Assembly: GCF_029407905.1 (NCBI RefSeq)
Contig: NC_073625.1
Span: 168,474,240 to 168,538,239 of the forward strand
Length of the DNA stretch: 64,000 nucleotides
From: Bubalus kerabau
Taxonomy: Eukaryota; Chordata; Mammalia; Artiodactyla; Bovidae
Direction of reading: 5' to 3'
The notes beneath the pieces are model-generated. The model did not search any database and was not told the origin of the DNA. It saw only the letters and a list, made by a program, of their open reading frames with translations. A program made the translations under genes and the position numbers. The number at the start of each line of letters is the position of its first letter. Positions within the stretch are counted from its first letter, which is position 1. Below are positions 47,246 to 58,500 of the stretch, one piece after another.

Positions 47246-48016
47246 GAGAAGAGCCTTTTTAATAACTTTTCTGTGCCACAGGTTTTCACCTCTATTTTAG
47301 TATCTCTTCTATAAAGCTTTCTATGAAAATAATATTTGTAAACTTCCTATGAAGATGTTTTTAAAGTATTTTTTGAATACAAGTTAAAGATAGAAAGGGA
47401 TCAACAATAATGGGTGATCTGATTTGATATATTGGCTACAAAAATAGTAATCAGTTTTTGGGCCTCCAGTCCTTTTCATCTGTCAATATAAAGTTAAGAA
47501 ATGTAAAAAAAAGAGAAAGCAAAAGAACACAATACATCTAGTGAATTTACTGCAAGAATCTAGTTAAACCCTAAATGTATATGATTTGGGTTGGATCAGA
47601 GGCCATGTTTCTGGATGCCTCTGTCAAGTATGATTTGAACTAATTTGTTTTCAGCAGTGATTTCAAGGAGGCTACCCCTAAACATGTGTGTTTAGATTTT
47701 CTTTCTTTCAAAACAGTAGCTACCCAGCTATTACAATATTCAATCCAGAATCCACAGGTAAGCTAAATCAGAGACAATGCGTCTGTTGCTTTTAAACCTC
47801 CAATATGGGGCTGTTTCTCCAGGCAGCCATCAGATTTACACTTGTCTTTATTTTGCTTTGTTTGAATAAATTAATAGAAGTTTAATATGATGTGGGGTCT
47901 TCCCCAATGGCTCAGGAGCAGTAAGTATTTAAAGGGTCACTTACAAAAGGAAGCATTAATGATTCTTTTGAATATAAGTAAAAGTTCCTGAGTACTTACT
48001 ATTTTGTAATACATTT
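47246..48016. other. PLSCR4: intron 1, no gene or recognised repeat
   Basis: AT-rich, with no supported feature. Confidence 0.5.
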
Positions 48017-48017
48017 G

Positions 48018-48595
48018 AATTCAGTTCAGTTTAGTTGCTCAGTCGTGTTCGACCCTTTGCGACCCCATGAATTGCAGCATGCCAGGCCTCCCTGTCCATC
48101 ACCAACTCCCGGAGTTCACTCAAACTCATGTCCATCGAGTCGGTGATGCCATCCAGCCATCTCATCCTCTGTCGTCCCCTTCTCTTCCTGCCCCCAATCC
48201 CTCCCAGCATCATGGTCTTTTCCAATGAGTCAACTCTTCGCATGAGGTGGTCAAAGTATTGGAGTTTCAGCTTTAGCGTCATTCCTTCCAAAGAACACCC
48301 AGGGCTGATCTCCTTCAGAATGGACTGGTTGGATCTCCTTGCAGTCCTAGGGGCTCTCAAGAGTCTTCTCCAACACTATAGTTCAAAAGCATTAATTCTT
48401 TGGCGCTCAGCTTTCTTTACAGTCCAACTCTCACATCCATACATGACCACTGGAAAAACCATAGCCTTGCTAGACGGACCTTTGTTGGCAAAGTAATAGC
48501 TCTGCTTTTCAATATGCTATCTAAGTTGGTCATAACTTTCCTTCCAAGTAGTAAGCGTCTTTTAATTTCATGGCTGCAATCACCATCTGCTGTGA
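48018..48595 (-). mobile_element. BovB LINE, 5'-truncated 3' end
   Basis: On the minus strand it encodes the BovB C-terminus (SLEKTMMLGGIGGRKRRGRQ, ITDSMDMSLSELRELVMDRE) with the normal ending at the left (CAGTTTAGTTGCTCAGTCG). It breaks off at about 48595. Confidence 0.95.
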
Positions 48596-48759
48596 TGGGA
48601 GATGGGAATTTTTGGTGTCAGCCTAAAACCCAGCATAAGGTCTTACACATGGATGCTGGGCAATACATGATAAATGACTGAATGACAGATAGCATTTTTT
48701 AAACTACATTTTAATACAGACATGTATTCTTGGTCTCTTTACCAGTTAGTTAATTTTAC

Positions 48760-48930
48760 CTAGTGAAGTACATACTTGTCCACGATTTGCTCTGTTCCAG
48801 GCACTGTGTTAAGTGCTATCCGAATGTAACCTTGGTTAGTCTTCACAACAGTTTGTAAGGTGGATCCAGCTGTCCTCATGTCCATGACACACAGGAGGAC
48901 TGAGGAACAAAAAGGTTACAGAGCTATCTG
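48760..48930 (+). mobile_element. MIR SINE remnant
   Basis: TTGCTCTGTTCCAGGCACTGTGTTAAGTGCTAT is the MIR core; TCACAACAGTTTGTAAGG and ACACAGGAGGACTGAGGAAC follow in the right order. Confidence 0.75.
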
Positions 48931-49096
48931 TCTGGGGTTAATCTGTCTGAACCACTATCCATACTGTGTGAAATGTGCTGGCATACACAGTTTACCAGCT
49001 ACCCAGGCTTCTACCCTCCTCCAAGTATCCCATCTTGTGTGCAAAGGATATCACCCCCTAAAGGTTATATATTAAACCCAAATAGGGGACCATGAT

Positions 49097-49303
49097 GGCT
49101 TCCTAAGTGGCTTAGCAGTAAAGAACCCACCTGCCTATGCAGGAGATGGAGGTTCGATACCTGGGTAGGGAAGATCCCTTGGAGAAGGAAATGGCAACCC
49201 ACTCTGGTATTCTTGCCTGGGAAATCCCATGGACAGAGGAGCCTAGCAGGTTACAGTCCATGAGATCACAAAGAGTCAATCACGACTTAGTGACTAAACG
49301 ACA
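49097..49303 (+). mobile_element. Bov-tA SINE
   Basis: GGCTTCCTAAGTGGCTTAGC to GTCAATCACGACTTAGTGAC. The direct repeat AGGGGAC lies on both sides (about 49084 and 49304). Confidence 0.94.
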
Positions 49304-49583
49304 AGGGGACTGCGATAGATGGACTAGGACTTTGCAAGAACTAGCTGTATTTCCTGCCACTTCTCAGAAACTGAACAGACAGAAATTTCAGACTACTCAG
49401 AAATTGTATAGACAGGACCTCTTGCTTTCTTTTCTCTCTTCTCACAGCAGAAGGCACTGGAGGCAGGCAGAGGCCAAGGTTTTAGATTTCATATGCAGGT
49501 TTCCAAGCCTTGTGCCTAAAGAACTGCAAGATTCCCATGTGCCTAGAGTCTCTCTTGCCAAGAGACTGACAGATTCTAGTCAA

Positions 49584-49793
49584 TTGTTGTTTAGTTTCTC
49601 AGTCATGTCCTACTCTGCGACTCCATAAATAGTAGCCCACCAGGCTCCTCTCTCCCTGAGATTCTCCAGTCAAGAATACTGGAATGGGTTGCCATTTTCT
49701 CTTCCAGGGGATCCTCCCGCGGGCCCCAGGGATCAAACTGGTGTATCTTGAGTTGGCAGGTGGATTCTTTATCCCTGTGCCACCTGGGAAGCC
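49584..49793 (-). mobile_element. Bov-tA SINE
   Basis: TTGTTGTTTAGTTTCTCAGTC to CCCTGTGCCACCTGGGAAGCC in reverse. ATTCTAGT and ATTCTGGT flank it. Confidence 0.94.
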
Positions 49794-50858
49794 ATTCTGG
49801 TAAATATTCAACTGTGAAGAGCTGCTGGTCGTTTTTCAGTTGTGTGATTGAAGTTTCAAATATCCCTGGTATGGCTCTAGGGCTTGTGGTTTTATTGAAC
49901 TTTGCTAGTATGTCACTGTTTACAAAGGTGAAATTGCAGAGTGAGCATATAAAGCAGCTGCAGTGTTTGTTACAGCAAGCAGTATTCAGGAAAGTGCTCT
50001 TTGCTGTGAGATGCCGTTTAAGATATCAGGGCTACCTTACACAGCCGCAAACCAACTTCCCCAACCTCATCCTACAATGTCCGTGTCTCCTTTCCCTCAT
50101 AATTACATTTCACTTGGCTTCAATTTCCCTCTAAGTAACCTCAGCCTAGAAAATGCCAAGGCCTTTACAATTAAGAGATCTGTGGACCGTGTAATGCTAG
50201 CCTATTATGGAGACACAGCTCAGTTTTCTGATTTCCATTTGATAGAAAGCCAAAAGTCAGCCTTTCTTCAACTTATGGCACTTTTTCGCCTTGCTGAGTG
50301 AGACGTCTGAAACAATTCAGTGCATTTTAAGAGAAGATTAAGTTAGCAACATTCCTGATTGTACCAGTTGGACATTATCCTGCCTTATATAACATTCTTG
50401 ATAAAAACCATATTGTAAAGTTTACATGAAAGGGGAGAGAATTTAGAGTGGTGAAAAAAGAAACCAGTGGCTCAAAGGAGGGAGGAGGTAAATTCCATGA
50501 GTACCTGCAGCTTGTGAGGCAGTGTGTTGGTATACTTTACTTTAAATGGATTGATATCCATTACTTTTAAAAAACATTTTTATAGATTTAAATTTTTTTT
50601 CAAAATTGGTATATTTTTTCAAGCTGTTTTTCAATCACTCAAATCACATTTGAATGCTAATTTCTACCTGGTGTGGTTGAGAACTGTTATTTTTCTTTAC
50701 ACTGTAACAACTCAAACATGCCTGGTCAAAGGTTTCACCTGCCTTGTGTTAAAAGTACAGATTTCCAGGCCCAGACTCCAGAGATTCTACCTCGCTTTTG
50801 GCATCCAGATATGCATATTTTTTTCCTTCAAGTTTTTTTTTTTTTTTTTACAAAGATG
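49794..50858. other. PLSCR4: intron 1, no gene or recognised repeat
   Basis: The left part (49900-50330) has slightly higher GC and several chance frames of up to 141 codons without domains. A poly-T run sits at about 50832-50850. Confidence 0.5.
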
Positions 50859-50859
50859 T

Positions 50860-50973
50860 TTTCATTTTATTTATTTTGGCTGCAGCACTCAGCTTATGGG
50901 ATCTTCCTTCCCTGGCCACATGCTTGGCAGTGAAAGCATGGAGTCCTAACCACTGGACCATCAGGGAATGTCC
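50860..50973 (-). mobile_element. CHR-1-like SINE
   Basis: ATTTATTTTGGCTGCAGCAC through TTCCCTGGCCACATGC to CCACTGGACCATCAGGGAA. Short reverse copy. Confidence 0.88.
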
Positions 50974-51084
50974 GTCCTTTAAGTTCTTTTTGTAATAAAA
51001 TTGTTCAAATTTGTATCTTCACTTAGCTTCAGCAGTTGTTAACATTGTCATTTTGTACTATGCTATGTACCGTTTGCTACTATA

Positions 51085-51126
51085 GACAGATGGATGGATG
51101 ATAGATGGATGGATGGATGGATGAAT
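51085..51126. repeat. (GATG)n / (GATA) microsatellite
   Basis: Imperfect tetranucleotide run of GATG units with one GATA interruption. Confidence 0.93.
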
Positions 51127-51375
51127 AGGCAGCTGGATAGATAACTAGATAATTTAGCCCCTTTTCACTAAGGCACTCAATAATCTGTTCTAATTACTTT
51201 CTGTCACATATCTTTGACAGCAATCCCCAGGCTTAATATAGAAAGGAACAACATATGTTTAGTTAGAAATTTACACTCAACATACACCTGTCACATGGTT
51301 CATCACAATAATAAAGAAGTACTTTTTATTGTGAACAATGTCATACATACAAATATGCAAATTTAAACATACATC

Positions 51376-52690
51376 AGTTCAGTTCAGTTCAGTCGCTCAG
51401 TTGTGTCCGACTCTTCGAGACCCCATGAATTGCAGCACGCCAAGCCTCCCTGTCCATCACCAACTCCTGGAGTTCACTCAGACTCACGTGCATCGAGTCA
51501 GTGATGCCATCCAGCCATCTCATCCTCTGTAGTCCCCTTCTCCTCCTGCCCCCAATCCCTCCCAGCATCAGAGTCTTTTCCAATGAGTCAACTCTTCGCA
51601 TGAGGGGGCCAAAGTACAGGAGTTTCAGCTTTAGCATCATTCCCTCCAAAGAAATCCCAGGGCTGATCTCCTTCAGAATGGACTGGTTGGATCTCCTTGC
51701 AGTCCAAGGGACTCAAAGAGTCTTCTCCAACACCACAGTTCAAAAGCATCAATTCTTCAGTGCTCAGCCTTCTTCACAGTCCAACTCTCACATCCATACA
51801 TGAGCATTGGAAAAACCATAGCCTTGACTGGACGAACCTTTGTTGGCAAAGTGATGTCTCAGCTTTGAATATGCTATCTAGGTTGGTCATAACTTTCCTT
51901 CCAAGGAGTAAGCGTCTTTTAATTTCATGGCTGCAATCACCATCTGCAGTGATTTTGGAGCCCAAAAAAATAAAGTCAGCCACTGTTTCCACTGTTTCCC
52001 ATCTATTTCCCATGAAGTGGTGGGACCGGATGCCATGATCTTTGTTTTCTGAATCTTGAGCTTTAAGCCAACTTTTTCACTATCTTCTTTCACTTTCATC
52101 AAGAGGCTTTTTAGTTCCTCTTCACTTTCTGCCATAAGGGTGGTGTCATCTGCATATCTGAGGTTATTGATATTTCTCCTGGCAATCTTGATTCCAGCTT
52201 GTGCTTTTTCCAGCCCAGCGTTTCTCATGATGTACTCTGCATATAAGTGAAATAAGCAGTCTGACAATATACAGCCTTGACGTACTCCTTTTCCTATTTG
52301 GAACCAGTCTGTTGTTCCATGTCCAGTTCTAACTGTTGCTTCCTGACCTGCATACAGATTTCTGAAGAGGCAGGTCAGGTGGTCTGGTATTCCCATCTCT
52401 TTCAGAATTTTCCACAGTTTATTGTGATCCACACAGTCAAAGGCTTTGGCATAGTCAATAAAGCAGAAATAGATGTTTTTCTGAAACTCTCTTGCTTTTT
52501 CCATGATCCAGTGGATGTTGGCAATCTGATCTCTGGTTCCTCTGCCTTTTCTAAAACCAGCTTGAACATCAGGAAGTTCACGGTTCACGTATTGCTGAAG
52601 CCTGGCTTGGAGAATTTTGAGCATTACTTTACTAGCGTGTGAGATGAGTGCAATTGTGCGGTAGTTTGAGCATTCTTTGGCATTGCCTTT
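51376..52690 (-). mobile_element. BovB LINE with long reverse-transcriptase frame
   Basis: 1.3 kb, 5'-truncated. A 245-codon minus-strand frame (51887-52624) runs from MLKILQARLQQYVNRELPDV through DYAKAFDCVDHNK and RYADDTTLM, and a second frame (51389-51649) holds the C-terminus. They are split by a frameshift near 51880-51960. The 3' end lies at the left (CAGTTCAGTTCAGTCGCTCAG). Relatively young. Confidence 0.97.
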
Positions 52691-53026
52691 ACATATACTC
52701 TTTAAAAACTAGTTATAACCCATCACCCCTGTTCATACCACCCTGTTAGAACTAGAACATTAGCAGGAAGTTCAGACCCCTTGAGGATCAGAGCTGAATA
52801 CTTGTCCCACATCACTTCTCCTCCATATGTAACCATTTTCCTGAATTTTGTGTTAATAATTCCCTAACTTTTTTTAAGTTTTCTCCCATACATGTATCAG
52901 AAAAAAGTTTTTGTTTCATTTTTCTGCTTTTTAATATTCTTAAATGGATTCATATGTGTTCGCCTATGACTTACTTTGTTTTTTTGTGTTGTAATTTTAA
53001 GCTACATCTATTGATGGGTATGACGG
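52691..53026. repeat. possible old L1-type 3' UTR sequence
   Basis: Resembles a common old interspersed sequence (CATCACTTCTCC then TGTAACCATTTTCCTGAATT). It seems to continue on both sides of the BovB and Bov-tA insertions (51290-51375 and 53243-53475). The family is uncertain. Confidence 0.35.
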
Positions 53027-53242
53027 GGCTTCCCAGTTGACTCACTTGTAAAGAATCCACCTGTCAATGAAGGAGATGCAGGTTAGATCCCTGGGTCAGG
53101 AAAATCCCCTGGAGGAAGAAATGGCAATCCACTCCAGTATTTTTGCCTGGAAAATCTCACGGACAGAGGAGCCTGGTGGGCCACAAGTTAAAGGGGTTGA
53201 AACTAGTTGGACATGACTTAGTGGCTGAGTATGCACGCACAC
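53027..53242 (+). mobile_element. Bov-tA SINE
   Basis: GGCTTCCCAGTTGACTCACTTG to AGTTGGACATGACTTAGTGG. The similar flanks GATGGGTATGAC and GATGAGTATAAC suggest a target duplication. Confidence 0.93.
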
Positions 53243-53596
53243 ATGATGAGTATAACTGTACTTTGTTTTCTCTACAGTATACTCTTGTACTTTATGAATA
53301 TACCAGATTTTATTTATCCAGTGTACAGTTGATAGAAATTGGAAATGTTTTCAGTTTCTTTTGATATGCAGTGTGTCAATAACATTCTTATGTATACCTG
53401 TGTGTACATGTGCAGTCACTTGAGGGTACAATCCTAGGAATGTCCAGAATTTAAGGTTCTAGAAAGGTATGGGCATTTCCCTAAACACCAGATATTACCA
53501 TCATTAAAGGAATAGGACCAATTCCTAGAACTCTTGATTGGCCTGCAGTTGGGTCTGTATTTGCAGTGTGTACCAGGAAGCAGTTTTTACTTTTGT

Positions 53597-54145
53597 TATT
53601 GTTCAGTCACTAACTCATGTCCAACTCTTTGTGACACCATGGACTGCAGCATGCCAGGCTTCCCTGTCCTTCACTATATCCTGGAGTTTGCTCAGATTCA
53701 CGTCCATTGAGTCGGTGATGCCATCCAACCATCTCATCCTCTCTTGCCCCCTCTCCTGCCTGCAATCTTTCCCAGCATCAGGGTCTTTTGTAAGGAGTTG
53801 GCTCTTCTCATCAGGTGTCCAAAGTATTGAAACTTCAGCTTCAGCCCTTCCAATGAATATTCAGGGTTGATTTCCTTTAGGATTGACTGGTTTTATCTTT
53901 CCTAGGACTCCAAGGGACTCTCAAGACTCTTCTCCAGTGCCATATTTCAGAAGCATCAGTTCTTTGGCACTCAGCCTTCTTTATGGTTCAACTCTCACAT
54001 GGTTCAACTCTTGTATGTGACTACGGAAAAATAATAGCTTTTACTAGATGGACCTTTGTCGGCAAAGTGATGTCTCTGCTTTTTAGTACTGTGTCTAGGT
54101 TTGTTGTAGCTCTTCTTTCAAGGAGCAAGCATCTTTAATTTCATG
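53597..54145 (-). mobile_element. BovB LINE, older 5'-truncated 3' end
   Basis: Diverged antisense BovB C-terminus (GTCCATTGAGTCGGTGATGCC, GATGGACCTTTGTCGGCAAAG). It ends abruptly at TTTAATTTCATGG where a Bov-tA begins. Confidence 0.92.
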
Positions 54146-54360
54146 GCTTCCCTAGTGGCTCAGACAGTAAAGGATCCACGTACGATGCAGGAGACACAGG
54201 TTCAGTCCCTGGGTTGGGAAGATCCTCTGGAGAAGGGAATGGCTGGCCACTCTAGTATCCTTGCCTAGAGAATTCCATTAACAGAAGAGCCTGGCCAACT
54301 ACAGTCCATGAGCTCGTCAAGAGACAAACACTACTGAGTGACACTAACACTTTCACTTTT
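54146..54360 (+). mobile_element. Bov-tA SINE abutting BovB
   Basis: CTTCCCTAGTGGCTCAGACAG to AGACAAACACTACTGAGTGAC and a TTTCACTTTTAC-rich end. Confidence 0.93.
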
Positions 54361-54720
54361 ACTTTTAAGACACAATAAACTCCAGCTCCACAGAAGGAGA
54401 GGAACTGGTCGAAGACTGGTGGCCCAGACTTGGCAAGAGCCTAGAATCTACATACTGGCTTATGCAGTGGTGACATTCACTGGGTCAACTCAGTATCCAT
54501 ATTGACTACTCACTCATATAGTGTTCCAGTGCTTCTTTGACATATCTATTCTGTGTCGGTAACGTTCTACTCTACTTGAACAACACAAATGACCACATTC
54601 TGTACTCTGATAAGCAAAATGATTCATTGGAAAGAACATGGAAAGTACTTAGAAGTACTTAAGTTTAGCAACATTTTCCATTTATGTATCAGATGGTTTT
54701 TGTTTGTTTCTTCCACTATT
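54361..54720. other. PLSCR4: intron 1, no gene or recognised repeat
   Basis: Nothing identified. Confidence 0.5.
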
Positions 54721-54721
54721 A

Positions 54722-55830
54722 CACTTTTATTTATTTTTTGTTTTCAATTTTTCTTTTATATTGGAGTATAGTTGATTAACAATGTTGTGTTAGTTTCAGA
54801 TGTAGAGCAGAGTGATTTAGTTACATGTGTACCTGTATCTATTCTTTCTCAAATTCTTTTCTTATTTATGATACTAGAGAAAAAAACAATTCTCTTTGCC
54901 TACCCAACAGTAGATCTTTGTTGATTAGCTATTTTAAATACAGCCGTGTGTACATGTCAATTCCAAATGCCCAGTCTATTCCTCCCCCAACCTTTCCCCT
55001 CTGATTACCTTAAGTTTGTTGTCTAAGTCTCTGACTCTGTTTCTGTTTTGTACATGGTTGTTATATTTTTAGAGTCCACATAAAAGTGATACCATATATT
55101 TGTCTTTCTCTGCCTGACTTGCTTCATTGAGTATAATCTCCAGATCCACCTGTGTTGCTGCAAAGGGCATTATTTCATTCTTTTAATGACTGAATAATAC
55201 TCCATTGTGTGTATGTATACACCACATCTTCTTTATCCATTCCTCTGATGATGGACATTTAGGCTTCTTCCATGTCTTGGCTATTGTAAACAGTGCTACA
55301 GTTAACTTTGGGGTGCATGTATCCTTTTGAAGCGTGTTTTTCTCCAGCTATATACTTAGAAGTGGGATTGCTGGATCATATAGTAGCCCTATTTTTAGTT
55401 TTTTAAGGCGTCTTCAGACTGTTCTCTACAGTGGCTGCACCAATTTACATTTCCACTAAGAGCATTGGAGGGCTTCCTTTTCTACACATCCTCTTCAGCG
55501 TTTATTGTTTGTAGATTTTTTGATTATGGCCATTCTGACTGGTGTGAAGTGAGACCTCAGTGTAGTTTTGATTTGCATTTCTCTAATAATTAGCGATGTT
55601 GAGCGTCTTTTCATGTGCCTGTTGGCCATTTGTATGTCTTCTTTGGAGAAATGTCTGTTTACATCTTCTGCCCAAGTTTTGATTGGGTTGTTTGTTTTTT
55701 CGATACTGAGCTGCACAAGCTATTGTAAATTTTGAAGATTAACCTCTTATTGGTTGCATTGTTCACACATATTTTCTCCTGTTCTGTGGGTTGTCCTTTC
55801 ATTTTGTTTATAGTTTCCTTTGCTGTGCAA
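54722..55830 (-). mobile_element. L1 LINE, 3' UTR and ORF2 C-terminus
   Basis: Antisense 3' UTR start (TTATATTGGAGTATAGTTGATT) through ORF2 C-terminal codons (minus-strand TWAEDVNRHFSKEDIQMANR) to about 55830, where identity is lost. 5'-truncated, with stops. Confidence 0.93.
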
Positions 55831-56169
55831 ATTCGAGATAATACATGAAAAGTCCTCCGCCTTTTCCTGACAGTTGATAAGCATTCAGTATATTGTAGCT
55901 TTTGATGATGTTCTCTCTTTGTCATCACACAGAACTAAGAAACCTGAAATATTGAAATTCCTTTCTCTAATAATAATCTTTTCCCCTTGACTGAATTAAT
56001 GGAATCTCTCTCCTAACCCACCTCTTGTTTCAAATATCATCTCAACATTTTTACTTCTCTGAATTATTCTCATAATGTTCACCTACACATATTTTTGACT
56101 TAAATGTTTAACTTGTCTTCTTTTAGCCTTATCTTAAACATAACACGTCTTGATTTAAACTTTTGATTC
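55831..56169. other. PLSCR4: intron 1, no gene or recognised repeat
   Basis: Nothing firmly identified. It may be the poorly conserved upstream part of the following L2. Confidence 0.45.
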
Positions 56170-56947
56170 CTACCTTCCTCAGTCCGCAATATTTTCCCAC
56201 CATCTTCCTCTCTAGTTCAGCTACTGGCATCACCATCAACTTAGATAACCTGGGTTAAAAAGTGAGACTCATCCTTGATTCCTCTCTGTACTGAGTCCAT
56301 CAGCAACTCCTGTAGGTTCTGCTCCCAAATCTTTTAATGCGTCTGACCACATCTGACCCTCTCCCTGTCACCTCCAGTCTAAACCAGCATCAGTTCTCAT
56401 GTAAATTACTGCTGCCATCCCTCCCCCACTGCTTCTACTCCTGCACCCTTGAGATAAAGTTTAAATAGATCTGATCACTCCACTGATTAAAGTCTCCTAA
56501 AGACTCCCCCACTGCAATTACAACAGATTCCACACATTTTACCATGAGTTTTAAGTATGATCAGACTTCTATCTCCACCTCTGACCTTGGTTCTCTTCTT
56601 TCCCTGTGTCCCTGTCACACCTGAACTCTTTCTCTCCCTTGAGTATCACAAAGCTTACTGTTATCTCAGGGCCTTCTCATTCAACTTTCTTGTCTTTCTG
56701 GAACTCTTCCCTATGGTTCAGCTAGCTGAAAGGTCACCTCCTGAGAGAGGCTTTCTCTGACCCTTGGGGGCCATCCATGTTTTCACTACTTTAACTTTGT
56801 TTTCTTCATAACTGTACTATCTACATTTAATCTTAAATATTTGTTGATGTGTTCCACCCCACTGGAATATAATTTCTAGCAGAGTGCCCATCTAGTTTAC
56901 TGCTGTATTTTCAACACCACATAGAAAATAGGTGCTAGGGAAATATT
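56170..56947 (+). mobile_element. L2 LINE, 3' end
   Basis: Sense L2: GAGACTCATCCTTGATTCCTC, CTCAGGGCCTTCTCATTC, GAACTCTTCCCTATGGTTC, AAGGTCACCTCCTGAGAGAGG, CCACTGGAATATAATTTC. A BOV-A2 splits it, and the tail resumes at 57237 with ATTTGTTGAATTAATGAAGG. Confidence 0.88.
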
Positions 56948-57225
56948 CGGAGAAGGCAATGGCACCCAACTCCAGTACTCTTGCTTGGAAAATCCCATGG
57001 ACGGAGGAGCCTGGTGGGCTGCAGTCCATGGGGTCGCTAAGAGTCGGACACGACTGAGCGGCTTCACTTTCACTTCTCACTTTCATGCATTGTAGAAGGA
57101 AATGGCAACCCACTCCAGTGTTCTTGCCTGGAGAATCCCAGGGACGGCGGAGCCCGGTGGGCTACCGTCTATGGGGTCGCACAGAGTCGGACACGACTGA
57201 AGCATTTAGCAGCAGTAGCAGCAGC
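56948..57225 (+). mobile_element. BOV-A2 SINE inside L2
   Basis: Bov-A dimer with (CAG)n-like tail. Perfect 11-base target duplication AGGGAAATATT at 56937-56947 and 57226-57236. Little decayed, so probably young. Confidence 0.97.
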
Positions 57226-57236
57226 AGGGAAATATT

Positions 57237-57270
57237 TGTTGAATTAATGAAGGAATGAATGAAAGATAAC
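57237..57270 (+). mobile_element. L2 LINE tail, continued
   Basis: Last bases of the L2 (GTTGAATTAATGAAGGAATG) after the SINE. Confidence 0.8.
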
Positions 57271-57367
57271 TAGAGACTAAAAGAATTATAGAACTTCTTA
57301 CATGTATCACTGATTAATAACAGTAACTGTAAATGTATAAGGTAAAATTTTGTTTGTTTGTTTTCAG

Positions 57368-57395
57368 GTTTAATTGGAATTCTTCAAAATGTCTG
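57368..57395 (+). CDS. PLSCR4: PLSCR4 exon with start codon (codons 1-2 plus one base)
   Basis: A 28-base exon preceded by a strong polypyrimidine tract and acceptor (TTTGTTTGTTTTCAG at 57353-57367) and followed by the donor CTG|GTAAGT at 57395/57396. It contains the start ATG at 57389-57391, in a fair context with A at -3, then TCT and one G. The remaining two bases of codon 3 come from the exon at 57883, giving MSD, which aligns with MSG at the start of mammalian PLSCR4. The 21 bases before the ATG are 5' UTR. The protein is a calcium-dependent phospholipid scramblase family member at the plasma membrane. Only its first residues are encoded in this window. Confidence 0.9.
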
Positions 57396-57882
57396 GTAAG
57401 TTTTTGTGAATACATTTTAATATGCTGTATTTTCAATTGTGAATTGTGTGATTCCTTTCCTTAAAAAATTGGAGTCTATTTCCTTTTGAAGTTACTTATT
57501 TGTGTTTAATATTTGAAGACTATATATACATATACATTTATTTATTCATTTATATATATGAACATTCTTATTTATCTTTGACAGAAAAGGATTAAAAAGG
57601 ATTTAGAGTGGCATATAGGTAATGAAAAACTCTGATTGTACATGGGGGCAAATTAGGTAAAGGAAAAATGCAGATGGGAAAGTAAGTCTGCAAAGAGGTA
57701 ATAGTTAAAAATATATTTATAGGTTGATATCTAATATACATACTGAGTTGCTTTTTATAAGAAATGAGTATATTTAATATTGGTTGTGTTCATTGATGCA
57801 TACCAACAGAAAAAATGAATATATTCTCTAATCATATTATCATTCCCATTGTAAACCATGTACCACCTTTCTCACCCCTAAG
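57396..57882 (+). other. PLSCR4: PLSCR4 intron 2
   Basis: 487-bp GT-AG intron between the start-codon exon and the next exon. AT-rich, with a TATATA-rich stretch near 57520-57565. No repeats recognised. Confidence 0.85.
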
Positions 57883-57993
57883 ATATAATCCCCACAGCCC
57901 CTAAGAAACCTGCAGATGAAACAGAGAATCAAATAACATCACCTGATCCAAGGCCTGGTGCCCCTCCTGAGTACAGTTCCAGTTTTGTACCAG
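57883..57993 (+). CDS. PLSCR4: PLSCR4 exon encoding the proline-rich N-terminus
   Basis: A 111-base exon between the acceptor CACCCCTAAG (ending 57882) and the donor CCAG|GTAGG (57993/57994). Both borders are phase 1, so it adds 37 codons. Residues 3-39 read DIIPTAPKKPADETENQ, then proline-rich sequence ending SSSFVP. They align without gaps with mammalian PLSCR4. A PPEY (PPxY) motif near residues 31-34 is a potential WW-domain ligand. The N-terminus of scramblases lies in the cytosol and is non-catalytic. The cysteine-rich stretch, the calcium-binding region and the C-terminal membrane helix are encoded by later exons beyond 64000. I recognise the family from its conserved N-terminus, and no alternative gene fits. 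Confidence 0.93.
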
Positions 57994-58079
57994 GTAGGTT
58001 AAATATTTGGAAAGAATCTTTCCCCTCTCCAGAAAACCATCCTCATAGTTAAGATTGCTTTTTAAATTAACTAATTAAT

Positions 58080-58500
58080 TAATTGAAACATTCAATAAAT
58101 AAATATTTAATGCCTACAGGGGCCAAGTAGTTTACTAGATGTTAATTAGAATCATATTCCTGTCTTCATAGGATTTATAGGCAACTAAGGAAGAAAATTG
58201 TACAAACATTGATGGCACTCTTTTTGCTTAAGAATGAAGAGAATGTTGTAAGTGCGCAAAGGCAGTAACTACCTCTATGGGGGATTGGAGGGAATCACTG
58301 AGGAAATCAAGTTTTCCTGGCACAATGAGGAATTTCTCAATCAAAGGAAAGAACACTGTGTCCAAAAGCTCGTGGTCATGTTGGTCTGGTCTGAGGCATT
58401 CATGGGACAAACGCCAGGAGAAGTGCAGAACAGTGGAGGCAAATGGCTTCAAGTTCTGATTAAGGAGCTTGTTGTTCTGCAAATATTTTTGTAAGTCTGA
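58080..58500 (-). mobile_element. L2 LINE remnant in intron 3
   Basis: Antisense L2 3' end: CATTCAATAAATAAATATTTAATGCC, then CCTGTCTTCATAGGATTTATAGG, then GAGGGAATCACTGAGGAAATC. Open frames here on both strands are chance. Confidence 0.75.

Noticed and set aside
51887..52624. 245-codon reverse transcriptase frame as a functional host or retron-type gene
   Set aside because: It is a clear BovB fragment, 5'-truncated without endonuclease and frameshifted before the C-terminus. There are several similar dead copies nearby.
58252..58494. 80-codon frame after the PLSCR4 exon as the next exon
   Set aside because: The sequence is antisense L2 and does not match the proline/glycine-rich segment that follows in PLSCR4. 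There are no suitable splice borders in phase 1.
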